This document shows, piece by piece, positions 20,574 through 32,334 of a DNA stretch of 64,000 nucleotides. Positions within the stretch are counted from its first letter, which is position 1. Every line of letters begins with the position of its first letter. The notes under the pieces are model-generated. The model searched no databases, was not told the origin of the DNA, and worked only from the letters and a program-made list of their open reading frames with translations. The stretch comes from Doryteuthis pealeii (taxonomy: Eukaryota; Mollusca; Cephalopoda; Myopsida; Loliginidae): contig CM042148.1 in NCBI GenBank assembly GCA_023376005.1, forward strand, positions 65,617,622-65,681,621, read 5' to 3'. A program made the position numbers and the translations under genes.

Positions 20574-22130
20574 TCCTTCTAGGTTTCCCAGGACTCTTCT
20601 GAGTTTTCCAGCCGGATCTCAATAATGCTTTTAGTCTGATGGATTCTCATTCCTTCCTCCGAATTTTTTAATTCCAGACTTCCTTTTCTAAACCCCTTGT
20701 GGATTGTTCCAAGGGCCCAATCACGATTCGGCACGACCTTAACCCGTTTCCAAGTTTTCCTTCAGTTAATCTGGCAAGGTCCGAAGTATTGTCGGATCTT
20801 TTGTCTTCTTTCATTTTCACCTTGTGACGCCGGGACGCCAAATGCTTTCACGAGGATGACAAGTTTCCTCTTCTTGTCAATCAAATCTAATCCCTGGTTC
20901 TCCTGGCCGGAATTTAGATGATCCGTTCTTACCTCAAGATCCCAGAGAATTTTGGTTGTCTCATTCCCAGGAGAGATTCAGTTTGTGGCATATACAATTT
21001 AGTTGAAGTGTGTGAATTGGTGAAAATTGAATTTCTCTGCACTATAATATTATTATTATTATTTTCATTATTTTTTCACACCTTATCCGTAGCAGGTTGG
21101 TTAACAGGAATGAATGTGCAACGCCAAGTTTTCTAGGTTCCTGACTCTTCTGATATTCTAGCCGATCCACCGAGTGCTGTTGTTTGATGGTCTTGATTCT
21201 CTCCTCTGATTCTGGCAATTCACAACCAAATTTCTCGAAGAGTTTTTGGAGCCGTTTGAAGGGCACCAATTTTACAATTGGTACGACCTTACCTTCATGT
21301 TCACAAGTTTCCTCAGTCTCTAGCAAGGTCTAAATATTGTCTAACGTATAGCTTCCTCTTCGCTATTTAATTCGGTGGTCTCGCCGGGACGGCAAATCAC
21401 GAGATGACAGGTTTTCTCTTAGTCTTGTCGATCAATACTAGGTCCGCGGTCTTTTGGACCAGTATGTAGAATCCGTCGTGTACCTCGAAAGTGTCCCAGA
21501 GAAGTGTTATGTGCCTGATTAACTCGGCAGCAGATTCAGGCTTGATATTACCTATTTAGTTTATTATTGAAACTTGTTAAATTTCCTTCGTACAATTTCC
21601 CAGTGATTACCTTTCCACCGAGTCGTAAAGATTCTCGCTATTTATGTGCTAGTTTGCTGCATTTTGCTAATTATGTGATCAATTGCGTTTCGTCATCCTG
21701 TTCCCACACATTCTGCCATTGCTATTTCTGCTGGTGTCTTAACTTTGTCTTTTATAATATTTGTTCTATAGCCCTGTGTCTTGTGCAGGCGAATTATACG
21801 TGTATTCGGTTTTCTCTCCTAAGTTCCCTTTTCCTTTAGCCAAGATCATGAATTTCTGATGATATCTCTAGAGTTTGACACTTGAAATACCCATGTAGTT
21901 GTTTTTCTTCCATTCTCTTTTTATAGTTGTTATTTGTATCTGATCTTCCTTGCTTGTTAATATGTTTCAATTGCTTTTCCTGGCTGCTGCCAATTAATTG
22001 TTCCTTATTCTTTACTCAATGTATTTCGTCCCAAGAGGCTGATTGTCTTATATACACTATCTTCAATTGTTGTGCGAGACCTCCCTCTTCTTTTCTTGGA
22101 ACTTTATAAGTTCCGTCAATGTCGTTTTAT
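20574..22130 (-). pseudogene. R2-like LINE fragments, indel-ridden contig-2 copy
   Basis: Aligns along its length to 7694-9172 but with a one-base insertion or deletion every 15-30 bases (TTTCCCAGGACT, AGCCGGATCTC). Peptide traces such as VVPIVKLVPFKRLQK remain recognisable against the parent. The pattern is that of an unpolished contig end and not natural decay, because substitutions are comparatively few. Confidence 0.7.
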
Positions 22131-22375
22131 ATTATAATTAATGATCATAATATAATAATATAATTCAATAGTATTTTAATTATTATAATCATATTAAAAT
22201 ATATATATATATAAATATAATATATAATAATATATATATACTAAATATATAATTTAAAAATATGATATAATATTAATAATAACCTATTATAATCATGATT
22301 ATAACCTATAATAATATATATAATATATATTATATATATTATTATATATACTATATATATATATATAGAGCTTAG
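22131..22375. repeat. AT-rich array replacing the 9.2-9.7 kb element
   Basis: ATAATATA-type text with no direct repeats, tRNA-like head or hammerhead. The flanking sequence resumes at the SINE-B remnant near 22380. Confidence 0.6.
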
Positions 22376-22475
22376 AATATTACTACCTTGGCACAGCACT
22401 AGTGGAAAAACGGATATTACATCCCTCATCTCTGCATGGTTTTTGATACGACATTAGACCGCCCCGACGACTTTA
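22376..22475 (+). mobile_element. SINE-B remnant
   Basis: Fragments such as ACTAGTGGAAAAACGGATAT and TAGACCGCCCCGACGACTTT correspond to the end of 9664-9808, with numerous indels. Confidence 0.5.
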
Positions 22476-24275
22476 ATTTTTTTTTACTTACAGATATTAT
22501 ATAGTATATTATATATATATATAAGTAATATAATAATATATATGTCAGTGCCCCAAACTTAAAGTTCTTCAGCCATTACTAAGAAGGAGAATGATTGGCA
22601 TTAAATAACCAGGGAAGGAGCCGCATATCAGTTAAACACCAACAGGAAACCAACCCAAACCAACCAACTAAGTATGCTCATATTAGTAATAGCATGAATT
22701 CTTGTGTCTGGTCAAGAATATCGAGCAACCCTGCTGCCGTTATAATTATTCTGATAGAATATAATACAATAAAAAGGCATATATCTTTCTCCCTCCTCCC
22801 TAGTTCAACTTCGTCTGCTTATTTCATATGAATCATGAGGATTCGCATCGAGCAACGTTCTGATAAACAAACAGCTGGTTTTTGCCAAAACAGAAAATAA
22901 ATCACACATTATCTCAGCCATTTCGAAATCATGGTAAATAGGGCAACCTGCCAAAGACTAGAAAATCAAATGTCTAACACTACTGAAATAATCAATTTAC
23001 TTAATATATAAGAAAGAAAGGAAAGAAAAAGAAAAGAAAGAAAAAGAAAGAAAGAAAGCAAAGGAAGAAACGACGGTGGCAGGGGGGTAAGGAAAAACCA
23101 CGAAACAGAAAGTGAGCCAGAAAGAAAGAAGTTTGGACAAGAAAGAAAGAAAGAAAGAAAGAAAGAAGAAAGAAAGAAGGAAAGAAATGAGCGGGGGGTA
23201 AGAGAAAAACCGAAAACAGAAATGTGAGCCAGAAAGAAAAGAAGTTGGACAGAAAGAAGAAAAGAAAAGAAAGGAAAGAAAAGAAAGGAAAGAAAAAGAA
23301 ATGGGATAAGGAAAAAGAAAGCAAGAAGAAATGAAAGAACAAAGAAGGAATAAACGAGATAGAAAAAGCCAAGAAAAACAGAAAAAGATATATATTAATA
23401 ATATCATATTATAATATTTAATATATATATGTTGTGTGTGTGTGTGTCACTGTGTGTGTTTTAGCAATGAAATAAATGAAAATATTACTGGAATCTTACA
23501 AGACGAAATTGTTCGTCATTTGTCTGGCGAATGTTGCGCGTATTGAATACAGCATCTTTGTTCCAATTATTTTGCCGCCCAAATAATATCGGAATGATTA
23601 AAGAAAAAGGGGGGCGGGGAAGTACTCCCAGTTTGTTGATAATAAATTCATTTTATCAGCCTATAAAAAAAGGTATTTATACAACAGATAATTGGATTTT
23701 TTATTTTATTATTTACTGATTAAAACTTCCCGCCTTAACTGAATATGAAGAAAAAACCGGTGAAGATAGAGTAAGTTGATACAGTAAATAAGTTGTCGAG
23801 TTTTTGACAAGTTAACCCGTAACGCAAAACGAAGTTTTTATTTTATTTTATTTTAATTTTTATTATTTTCATGAAACAGATAATAAAAGAGAGATATGCA
23901 CACCTTTTAGAGAGAATGCTTTATTTGATAATAGAACCAGATATTGTAGCCGTCTAATCACCGATATTGAAGGCCAGTCGTTCAATTGAAGACTTGCCAA
24001 GACATGGGTAAACTAAATATTATCACCACTGAAAAAAAACAAAGTGTACTATATGTTTATGTTTAACCAATAAAATAGACGGTAAATAAGATGGAGTCAA
24101 GGAATTGAACAATAATTTTCTGTCCACATCTCTAGTGAAGCTAAAATATATCATTTCTTTTGTCACTTTATTCATAATTTTGTTTGTATAATAAATGTTT
24201 ACACACACCAGTTCGTATTTTTAAAAAGTCTTCTTTATAACATTATTATATTAAGCAAGTTTGCAACTTTTTGTT
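22476..24275. repeat. Contig-2 copy of 9809-11490
   Basis: Includes the AAAG array (23005-23385), a shortened (TG)n (23435-23460) and the TTTTA run (23838-23860). Indels against contig 1 become rarer from left to right. Near 23765-23815 it has about 45 bp absent from contig 1 (GATAGAGTAAGTTGATACAG). Confidence 0.7.
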
Positions 24276-24379
24276 TCTGATATATATATATATAATATAT
24301 ATATATATAATATATATATTATAAAATGGACTCTCATCCAGTGAACAAGCAACACAAAGTGATTTTTTTTGTTTATAGG

Positions 24380-24668
24380 GAGGCGCGTGGGCTATTGGTT
24401 AGAGTCGTGGAAAACAAATAGCGCTAATATCCTTGGGAAAGGTATATGGATCCATATATTCTCCCCTCAGCTATGGGTTAAATAGTAGGACTGACTGGGC
24501 TCTTTAACCTTGGGTAGGTAACCAGTCTAGGAGAGTGATAACTCTGAATTCAAAATTCCTGAGGTCAGTCGTTGATTGGGTTCGTGGCTTCCTTGATGCC
24601 ACCAATTCTTTCCTATCGACTGTGCCAAAAAGTGTGGAATGGTCCTACACAAGCCTTCACCAATATAA
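24380..24668 (+). mobile_element. SINE-A, contig-2 copy of 11584
   Basis: Same internal deletion of the B-box region as in contig 1, so the deletion predates the two copies. Confidence 0.8.
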
Positions 24669-24946
24669 ACATATATATATAATATATATATAATATATAT
24701 ATATGTTGAAAAAAATGAATAAAGGAAAGAAAGTATAAATGGATAATTATAGGATTTTTAATCAATATTACTTACACGTGTTTCGGTCAGAAGTTTATCC
24801 ATGTGTACATTATTTAAACTATTATTATTTTTAAATAATCAAATGAAATGAAATAATAATAATAGAAAAAAATGTAGAAATGTTACGCACACAAGGAAAA
24901 TTCGATCTTCATCAGAGTAAATCCTTATTTGAAATTAAATACGTTG

Positions 24947-25004
<58 letters not shown>

Positions 25005-25106
25005 GATGGTGGACTGTAAAAGTTTATTAGCTAATATGTTGACATCATATCAGGTGTTGATTTTATACGCGCTAAATCAATGATGGAAAAAGTGAAGAAT
25101 ATTGAA

Positions 25107-25167
<61 letters not shown>

Positions 25168-25271
25168 CCGCTTGAATATTGTATAGGGTGATCAAGATAC
25201 TCCCATGGAATGTGACCAGATGAAGCTTATTTTTCAATATTCTTCACTTTTCCATCATGACTTAATATTTA

Positions 25272-25414
25272 TCCATTGCTGGAGAGAAAGAGTAGAATTC
25301 ATCCCTTTCCCAAGTGTATTAGCGCTAAGTGAAATGCAATTACCACATCCAGGATTTGAACTCGGGACAACGAGTCCATTTCCCATGACTTTAAGCATTA
25401 CACCACACGCGCCC
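25272..25414 (-). mobile_element. SINE-A, contig-2 copy of 12472
   Basis: Here the B-box region reads GAACTCGGGACAACGAG on the plus strand, one base longer than in contig 1. Confidence 0.8.
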
Positions 25415-25502
25415 ATTATATATATATTTAAACTGTACAGAGGATATATTCATTTCAGTGTGTTATTTTAAAGGGATGCTATGAGGCTTTAACAAAATGT
25501 TA

Positions 25503-25615
25503 ATGAAAAGCATCATAATATTGCCCTGAAGATGGTTTAATGAAAGAAAAAAACTTGAACGTTGGCATACTATTATTCATAAACAAGTAAATCCTCTGAA
25601 TATTTGCTTTTCATA
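25503..25615 (+). repeat. Inverted repeat with degenerate hammerhead-like motif, contig-2 copy
   Basis: Same ATGAAAAGCA/TGCTTTTCAT arms and the same CTGAAGA...GAAC core defect (25522-25567) as at 12703-12814. Confidence 0.4.
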
Positions 25616-25652
25616 TTTTGTTACATACAGTTGGATTAATTCCATTATATAT

Positions 25653-25695
<43 letters not shown>

Positions 25696-25875
25696 ATATA
25701 TATATATATATATTATATATATTATAATTTCAAAACATTTGTTTACAGCTTGACTTTTTAATCGATTCCGGGTGTATAACTTGACAAGCACCGGACGAAT
25801 GGCCCTTGTTTTACTAATAAACATTTTTTCCTTTCATTTCATCCATTGAAGTGGTGATCACTATGATAACCCTCA

Positions 25876-25938
<63 letters not shown>

Positions 25939-25966
25939 CTTTCCTATACATATAGGTTGATATCGA

Positions 25967-26105
25967 AGGCGCGTGGTCTAATGGTTAGAGTCGTAGGAAG
26001 TGGACTCGTCGATCCGAATAATTCCTATACGAAGCTATTGTATTTCACATGGCGCTAATACCCTTGGGAAAGGTATGAATACAATTCTCTTTCCAGCTAT
26101 GGGTA
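25967..26105 (+). mobile_element. SINE-A, contig-2 copy of 13171
   Basis: AGGCGCGTGGTCTAATGG head, truncated at the same GCTATGGGTA. It is preceded by (TA)n(TG)n of different length. Confidence 0.8.
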
Positions 26106-26414
26106 TAGACATTTACAGATGAAATTGCTTAAAAATCTTATAATTTCAATCGAGAAAAGTTAGTCAATTTATTTTATTCAAATAGAATAGATAAAATATA
26201 TATGAAAAGAAACATTTAAAGTACAATTATAACCCACACCCCACCCTAAAATCTCAGACAAGCTACATTTTACCTCAATAATTGTGATACGTCACATAAG
26301 ATATTGTTTAGCGTTATTTTTTCTGTTATTAATAGATCAAAAGCAAACAAATAAGTTAGGAACAAATGTATGGATGATTATTTTAATATAAGCTACCATT
26401 ATAATTTGAACATC

Positions 26415-27048
26415 TTATTATAATGGAGATTGTGGGTGTGTATGTCTGTAACCGAAACTATATTACCATTCAAGTCACAATTCCCTTTGTTATTTACATC
26501 ACATTCTCCATGATTTTAATTTTATTTAAACCTCAATTATTAATAAAATTGTTTTACATCATTAAGACTGTTGACCATATCTACATACTAATAACATGCA
26601 ATTGTATTTATATATACAAGAAAATAGCGGTTTACAGTGTGAATTGAAAGGCTTATTTGCATATTGATATTAAAAATGTGATTTTAATAAATATATGCTT
26701 GGTATTATTGATTCTAATTGTTTGGTTTTATATTAATGAATATGAGCAAAATCTCGTGGATAAATCTTAAAAGAAATCCATTAACAAGAAGAAATAACTG
26801 TAATATTATTCTTTACTTCCTATTTTAACTAAATAGTTAAATTAGGAAAATTTACCAATGAAAGACGGAGTAAGGGAAAATTATGGAAGAGTTAGTTCAA
26901 AGTTGTTCTATTTTTCAATCATACCCCCTCTGTTCCAAATATTTTATCTGAATTCTTATTCAGTTTCATTAGCCTTTCTAATTTAACATGATATTTTATT
27001 ATATCAAAACTTAAATACTTGCACCCGGAGGGTGCATATATTTGCTAG
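26415..27048 (+). mobile_element. Helitron-like element, contig-2 copy
   Basis: The 3' hairpin at 27021-27035 and CTAG at 27045-27048 followed by T are identical to 14226-14253. Upstream it matches with a handful of single-base changes. Confidence 0.6.
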
Positions 27049-28515
27049 TTCATCTAAATATCTACTGGTTACAAATAGTGGGTCTTTTAAGTTTCTATTT
27101 TTTATAATAATTGTAAGGCATAAAGTGATAAATGTCCTGACAATAATACATGAATATTGTGAGAATAATAGCAACTTTTATCATGCAATCATATCAAACT
27201 GCTCTACATGCGAATGCCCCATTTCATGGTATAAAACTTTTGTAACGATATACCTATGCCTTGCTTCAATTCCATAGACCGAACGGGAATCTGCAGTTGT
27301 TAATTTTACTACCCTTTTGACACTTTGTGTGTGTGAAGGAAAATCAGGCAACTCTAATATTGCCCCAGTTTTTATGATTCCAGAAGTTCATAATCTTAAA
27401 ATTCTTCTGTGAACCCAGGCTCACAAACTCCATTTTGGGACAGGTCGATTAATTGAGACCAATGTGTGGCATCGAAATTTATAACAATTAATATCCAACT
27501 TTCTCTGGTTGTGTCATTTTGATATTAAAAAAGCTGTAAATCGACCTACCCTAATGTGTATTTTCCTGAAGCGCTAGATTATCCACACGTGTTTATCAGT
27601 AATAATTTTCCTGTTAGTTTCGTACCATTTTTTGGCTGATGCTGTTTTCGTTCATTAGATCTATCAATGCATTACATACAACGAGCACTCTTAGCGGTAG
27701 TGAGGGAATGGTTTCAGCTACAAAACAGTAACTATGAATAGGAGCTTGCATGCTGGGCTCATTAAAAAAAATGTGCACAAGCGGAAACGATTAATTTAAT
27801 AAGGAGATGGCACCATCTGTTGTATCTGAGTTCACGTTGAGACCGATGCCTCTTGCTGCCTGCTCCAGGCTAAGCAGCTGTGATTCGGCTTGAGCTGTTG
27901 TATTTACAAGAGGCGTAAAGTATAGGCTGGAAAAAAATGAAGATAATTCACAAAGCTGGCTATAGAATTGGCTCGCTGGAATCTAAAGAGGATTAAGAAT
28001 TGGCAGAGTCCAAAAGAAGAAGAAGGAGAAGATGAAAAGCCAGGAGAATCGTTTTGTATGGCATTGTATAATTGTAGTTCGTTATGGTGAAGCTGCGGGC
28101 TTTTTGGATTTCTTCTTACACAGAAAAGTGGATGGAGCAGTAGACTGAAAATGAGAATAAAGATTGCCTCTTTAGATAATAATTGCAGTATTTCTAACAA
28201 TAAGAATGGTGGAAAAATTCAAGCCAACTAAAAAAAAAAAATGTCTGCAAAGTCAAGAAAATGGAGAAAATGAAAAAAAAAAAAAAAAGAAAAGAGAAAA
28301 GGACATTGGGGATTAACTCGAATTATTTTCGATTCTTATTTCCTGCGAGGAATTGCAGAGTTGAAAAATTTGGGTGGCGCCAACAAAAGTAATGGCAATT
28401 TGAAGTTTGTCTGGCGGGAAAAAAATGAAAGAAAATATCGATGTAACCGGAAGTAGTTTGAGGTTAAATGAAGCACTGATCTGGGAAATAGTAGTGAAAT
28501 GAATACACATTGTTA
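27049..28515. other. Contig-2 copy of 14254-15750; no gene recognised
   Basis: Nearly identical to contig 1, with one notable change: a 4-bp GTTA unit near 14820 is shortened at 27615. Confidence 0.4.
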
Positions 28516-28517
28516 AA

Positions 28518-28564
<47 letters not shown>

Positions 28565-28597
28565 CATAAAAATAACGAAGTTGTTTATGCATGAATT

Positions 28598-28661
<64 letters not shown>

Positions 28662-28701
28662 GCGTAAACAAGCTCGTTATTTTAATGGACAGTATACTAG
28701 A

Positions 28702-28734
<33 letters not shown>
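28518..28734. repeat. Three (TA)n blocks, contig-2 copy
   Basis: Arrays at 28519-28560, 28601-28658 and 28704-28734 with the same unique spacers as 15752-16000 but different lengths. Confidence 0.85.
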
Positions 28735-28739
<5 letters not shown>

Positions 28740-28868
28740 TACAATACATTTAAGGTGCAATTGTTACCATTGGTTTCTAGGCAGCATGCTTGCGATACTA
28801 CCCTTCATCACGACAACGTACTTATGAAACCAATGGTAACAATTGCACCTTAAATGTATTGTAAACTA
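28735..28868 (-). repeat. Long hairpin with hammerhead-like loop, contig-2 copy
   Basis: Arms 28735-28776 and 28827-28868 and the loop are identical to contig 1, including the CGTGATGA variant. Confidence 0.6.
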
Positions 28869-28940
28869 TAATAAATAAATACAGCTCTTACAAAAATAAT
28901 CGAGCACTTTATTCTCATTTGTCCAATACTAACAAAGTAG

Positions 28941-28943
<3 letters not shown>

Positions 28944-28998
<55 letters not shown>

Positions 28999-29080
28999 GT
29001 ATAATGAATAGGACTATAGATAGACAAGAATGATTCAATCAAAGGAATACTTTATTGATTTTCATTTCTTGATACTATCT

Positions 29081-29123
<43 letters not shown>
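28944..29123. repeat. (TA)n arrays around a 90-bp insert unlike contig 1
   Basis: Between TA blocks lies GAAGTATAATGAATAGGACT...ACTATCTACAAC. Contig 1 instead has the 65-bp-arm hairpin and about 300 bp of other text here. A phrase like ATACTTTATTGATTTTCATT resembles the GAGCACTTTATTCTCATTTG text that follows the preceding hairpin, so this may be the tail of a related element. Confidence 0.5.
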
Positions 29124-29124
<1 letters not shown>

Positions 29125-29633
29125 CACTGTTAATGCGCAAAGGGAAAGCATGGGCTACTATGAACAGATTATCAATCATATGGAAATCTGATCTCAATGA
29201 CAAATTAACGCGACGATTCTTCCACGCCGTAGTTGTATCAGTGCAACTGTATGGTTGCACCCCAGTGACTCTAATAAAACGCCAAGAGAATAAGCTGGAT
29301 GGTAGCTGAACAAGAATGCTACGTGCGATCTTAAACAAATCGTGGAAATAACACCCAACAAGAAACCTGCTGTACGGCTACTTGTCCCCTTTAACACAAA
29401 CCATCCGAGTGAGACGAACAAGAGATGCCAGATACTGCTGGAGAAGCAAGGACGAACTCATAAGCAACGTTCTCCAGTGGACGCCAGCACATGCTAATTC
29501 CAGTGCGGGTCACGCAGCAAAGACTTACGTTGACCAACTCTGTGCAGATACTGGATGCTGCGCGGAGGATCTGCTCGGGGCTATGAATGATAGGGACGGT
29601 TGGCGAGATTGTCATGTATATCCGTGCTGCTAG
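29124..29633 (+). pseudogene. LINE 3' end, YGC family, contig-2 copy
   Basis: Same C-terminal block and same TAA after NKSWK as 16725-17236, plus clear substitutions (CACGTGGACT to CCCAGTGACT, CTCCACAAG to CTGAACAAG). Two bases are missing near 29137. Divergence here is visibly higher than in the flanks. Confidence 0.8.
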
Positions 29634-29886
29634 CTCAACACGATGATGACTTATCTTGACATTAATATAGTGTATCAATGTGGTGTCTTCAACAGTGACC
29701 TTCGAGAGACGGGTTTTCAACTAGTTTTTATTTTTAAAGCTCGCTGTTTACACTGTGGAAATTTGAACATTGTTGACTTTTGTAGCTTAGTCAGCGGCAA
29801 ACCACCGTGTCGTTGATGACAGGTCATTGGCTGGCGAAGGAAATACAAAAACACAACTAGCTTTTAGCGCTAAAACCTTTCGTAGG

Positions 29887-29888
<2 letters not shown>

Positions 29889-29958
<70 letters not shown>

Positions 29959-30145
29959 TTAGTCTCTTGTAGATATGAACCGTTGGGCTACCTACAATTA
30001 TGCAAAAAGAAAGACTCATCGCAGTATGAAAAAAGAAAGAACGAAAGAAACAAAGTGAGAGTGAAATAAAGAAAGACAATTGAGAAACTTACAAAGAAAG
30101 AAAGACAGAAAGAAAGAAAGAAAGAAAGAAAGAAGGAAGCGGTAA
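29889..30145. repeat. (TC)n array and AAAG tract, contig-2 copy
   Basis: About 62 bp of TC, then TGTGTGTTTAGTCTC and (AAAG)n at 30097-30135. Confidence 0.85.
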
Positions 30146-30429
30146 GGAATTCGGTAAAAAATTGTTAGGAATTCGGGAATCAATGAAATAGAAAAAAAAA
30201 TCACAGATGGAAATAACTCACTCTTAACGCTCAAAACTTTCTATTTGCTCTCGGAGATGTCTTAAACTATATTAGGAAGTGGGTAATAAAGATATATACA
30301 TAGAGTGGGGTAAAGTTATAGGAGAATATAAAGTAAGAGACGGGTCAGTTTTTGACATAATTGCAAATTACGACTTATTAGAAACAATTGAAATGGAATT
30401 TTTCCAAACATAACTCAATTCCAGAACTA

Positions 30430-30480
<51 letters not shown>
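30146..30480. other. No gene; ends in (TA)n
   Basis: Unremarkable AT-rich text up to 30430, then about 52 bp of TA directly before the LINE 3' end. Confidence 0.5.
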
Positions 30481-30485
<5 letters not shown>

Positions 30486-30892
30486 TACTAGCCAAGATTC
30501 AACTTAGGTGGGCTGGTCACGTTGTCTGAATGAATGAGAACAGGCTTCCAATGAAGATTTTATACGGGCAACTACCAAATACTAAGCGTTCTATTGGACG
30601 TCCTCTCTTACGCTACACGGACAAATTGAAGGACAATTTGAAACGCCTCGATATTGACCTGAGTGCTTGGGAAGATCTAGCATCGGATCGGAAGGAATGG
30701 CGTAAGACCTGTTTCGCTAAACTAAAGAGCTTTGAACAAAATAGACTGAAGAATAGAGATCGACTCCGCCTAACTTTAAAAGAAAAACATTTAACTCCTG
30801 TCTTGGATCATTTCGTTTGTCAGTGTGGCTTCATGGCTCGCAGCAGGGCTGGGCTGCTGTCACACTCGAGGAACCATAAAATGTCTTCTTGA
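30481..30892 (+). pseudogene. LINE 3' end with terminal Cys/His motif, best copy
   Basis: Frame LAKIQLRWAGHVV, TGA (30527-30529), then NENRLPMKILYGQLP, RSIGRPLLRYTDKLKDN, LSAWEDLASDRKEWRKTC, and a C-terminal CQCGFMARSRAGLLSHSRNH (C-x-C...H-x3-H) ending at TGA 30890. This is the C-terminal region of a non-LTR retrotransposon protein. The TGA replaces CGA (Arg), which survives in contig 3 (49585-49587), a CpG-to-TpG change. The 5' truncation follows (TA)n. Confidence 0.8.
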
Positions 30893-30996
30893 CAGCATGC
30901 ACAACATAGGAGGAATCAAATCACTCACTGTTGACACTCATCTATCGTTCTCGATAGGAGAGTCCACCATATATATATATATATATATAAAGTAAA

Positions 30997-31038
30997 CTAC
31001 AGACACATGTTTCGAGGTATAACCTCTCATCAGTGCAG
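30997..31038 (-). ncRNA. Hammerhead ribozyme A of the retrozyme-like element
   Basis: Minus strand: stem I CTGCA, CTGATGA, stem II GAGGT-TAT-ACCTC, GAAA, stem III ACA-TG-TGT, C, stem I partner TGTAG (one G.U). All invariant bases are present. Compared with ribozyme B, changes fall in the stem II loop (TAT/GAT), at the stem III centre (TG/CG) and outside stem I, so pairing is kept. Confidence 0.85.
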
Positions 31039-31312
31039 TTATACCATTTTTAGCAGCTGCCTATGGCCGGGTTCGAGACCCGAACGAACTTAAGCTCGCC
31101 GAACCTTCTTACCCATACGGCCACAATCAGCGGCCAAGTATAACAGGCTATTTAATCGCTATATTTCTAAGCGGAAATGAATTCACCAAGAGTTCTCAAA
31201 CTTTGTAAACAAAGTGAGATTTAGCTTTAACGCCGAATACGGTGAATTTTGCAATTAAATTCCTCCTAAATAGAGTGCTCAACTGAAATTAGGAGCGTAT
31301 AATAAAATTAAA

Positions 31313-31354
31313 CTACAGACACGTGTTTCGAGGTATCACCTCTCATCAGTGCAG
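31313..31354 (-). ncRNA. Hammerhead ribozyme B of the retrozyme-like element
   Basis: Minus strand: stem I CTGCA, CTGATGA, stem II GAGGT-GAT-ACCTC, GAAA, stem III ACA-CG-TGT, C, TGTAG. Flanking GTATA and TATAC could extend stem I beyond an internal loop, the usual place for tertiary contacts in type I hammerheads. Confidence 0.85.
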
Positions 31355-31370
31355 GTATACCATTTTTAGC

Positions 31371-31404
<34 letters not shown>

Positions 31405-31594
31405 CTTTGCAAAAAACTCTTCCAGAGTACGGACCTTGTTTAACATTTAAGATATACAGTGCAGTAATATGATACCTAATTCATGCTCATTTACCTCTTA
31501 CTTCGTAACATGTACACAACCTCTACATGTACATGCCAATCATCTAATATTGTTACATAATCTATGCGGTTGCATAAGCTTATTGTTAATCCCC

Positions 31595-32334
31595 TGTAAT
31601 TCTGAGGGGATGACCCCTTTCATACCAGGGCCGGGTCCTTTTATGGAAAATTACAGAAGCCCGCCAAATATGTGAAGTCACGTGGGACATTTTTCAGAGT
31701 CCCCAGTTTGCAGTTAGACGTCAGGCAGAGCAGCGGCCATTTTATGCTCTGCCTGAAACTGGAACTCACGCGCGCTATGTTAGTCAGATATTTAGTTAAG
31801 TGAAATGTATAGTTAAGGAAACAAAAGTTTATATAAGTAAAATGTTCTTGTGGTTGATGAATGTCTTGGTAACAAGACTTAAGAAATGAAATCCAGGACG
31901 ACCAGCCGGCAGCAACATAGCAACAGAAGACCTTAGAAGATTCCAGACCAAAGACGATCAGAATAGAACCAAAGCCGACCAGAAGAAAATACGACCAGAA
32001 GTAAGAAGTAAGAAGTAAGAAAGGGTATATAACATTATATCGATTTGGTACCGTGAAAACCTCAGTATGTAACAATATAATCTATATTCTCTATACGCTA
32101 TACATATACATGTACCTAAACTCAACATGTTAATCATTTAATATAATCCAGTAATATTCTCTTGACGCTATACCTGTGCATTTACCAAACCTGTATATGT
32201 CAAACCTCTAATATGATCCAGCTATATTCTCTATGCGCTTAATCTTTAATAAACTGAAAAGCATATTCAGAGTGGAGTAATTTTATTTCCCGTCATTGTA
32301 TACGGCTATGTAGGTATTCTATTGTTTACCTACA
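31595..32334 (+). mobile_element. LTR-like unit
   Basis: About 740 bp from TGTAATTCTGAGG to TTTACCTACA, with GTATATAAC (32025-32033) and AATAAA (32248-32253) in promoter/polyadenylation order and a GT-rich stretch after it. There is a terminal hairpin GTAGGTA...TACCTAC. No internal coding region or second LTR is present, and target duplications were not found, so a solo LTR is inferred. Copies at 19190-19925 and 50695-51439. Confidence 0.4.

Larger units (their letters stand above)
30993..31372 (-). mobile_element. Retrozyme-like element: two hammerheads, tRNA-like promoter
   Basis: Two 64-bp direct repeats (30993-31056 and 31309-31372, three differences) each contain a complete minus-strand hammerhead. 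Cleavage points (31317/31318 and 31001/31002) define a 316-nt monomer. Inside it, a tRNA-like segment on the minus strand has an A-box-like GGCCGTATGGGTAAGAAGG (31104-31122) and a B-box-like GGGTCTCGAACCC (31069-31081), the latter 31 nt before the second ribozyme. No protein is encoded. It is flanked by (TA)n on both sides, which hides any target duplication. The layout matches small animal retrozymes. The tRNA-like promoter is my reading. Confidence 0.75.

Noticed and set aside
20574..23700. Highly diverged old duplicate of 7.7-11 kb
   Set aside because: Differences are overwhelmingly one-base indels with few substitutions and fade with distance from the gap, which indicates consensus error and not age.
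31850..31895. TTGATGA followed by GTCTTG..CAAGAC and GAAA within the LTR-like unit
   Set aside because: A stem II-like hairpin exists, but extra bases lie between it and GAAA, and there is no stem III, UH site or stem I partner.
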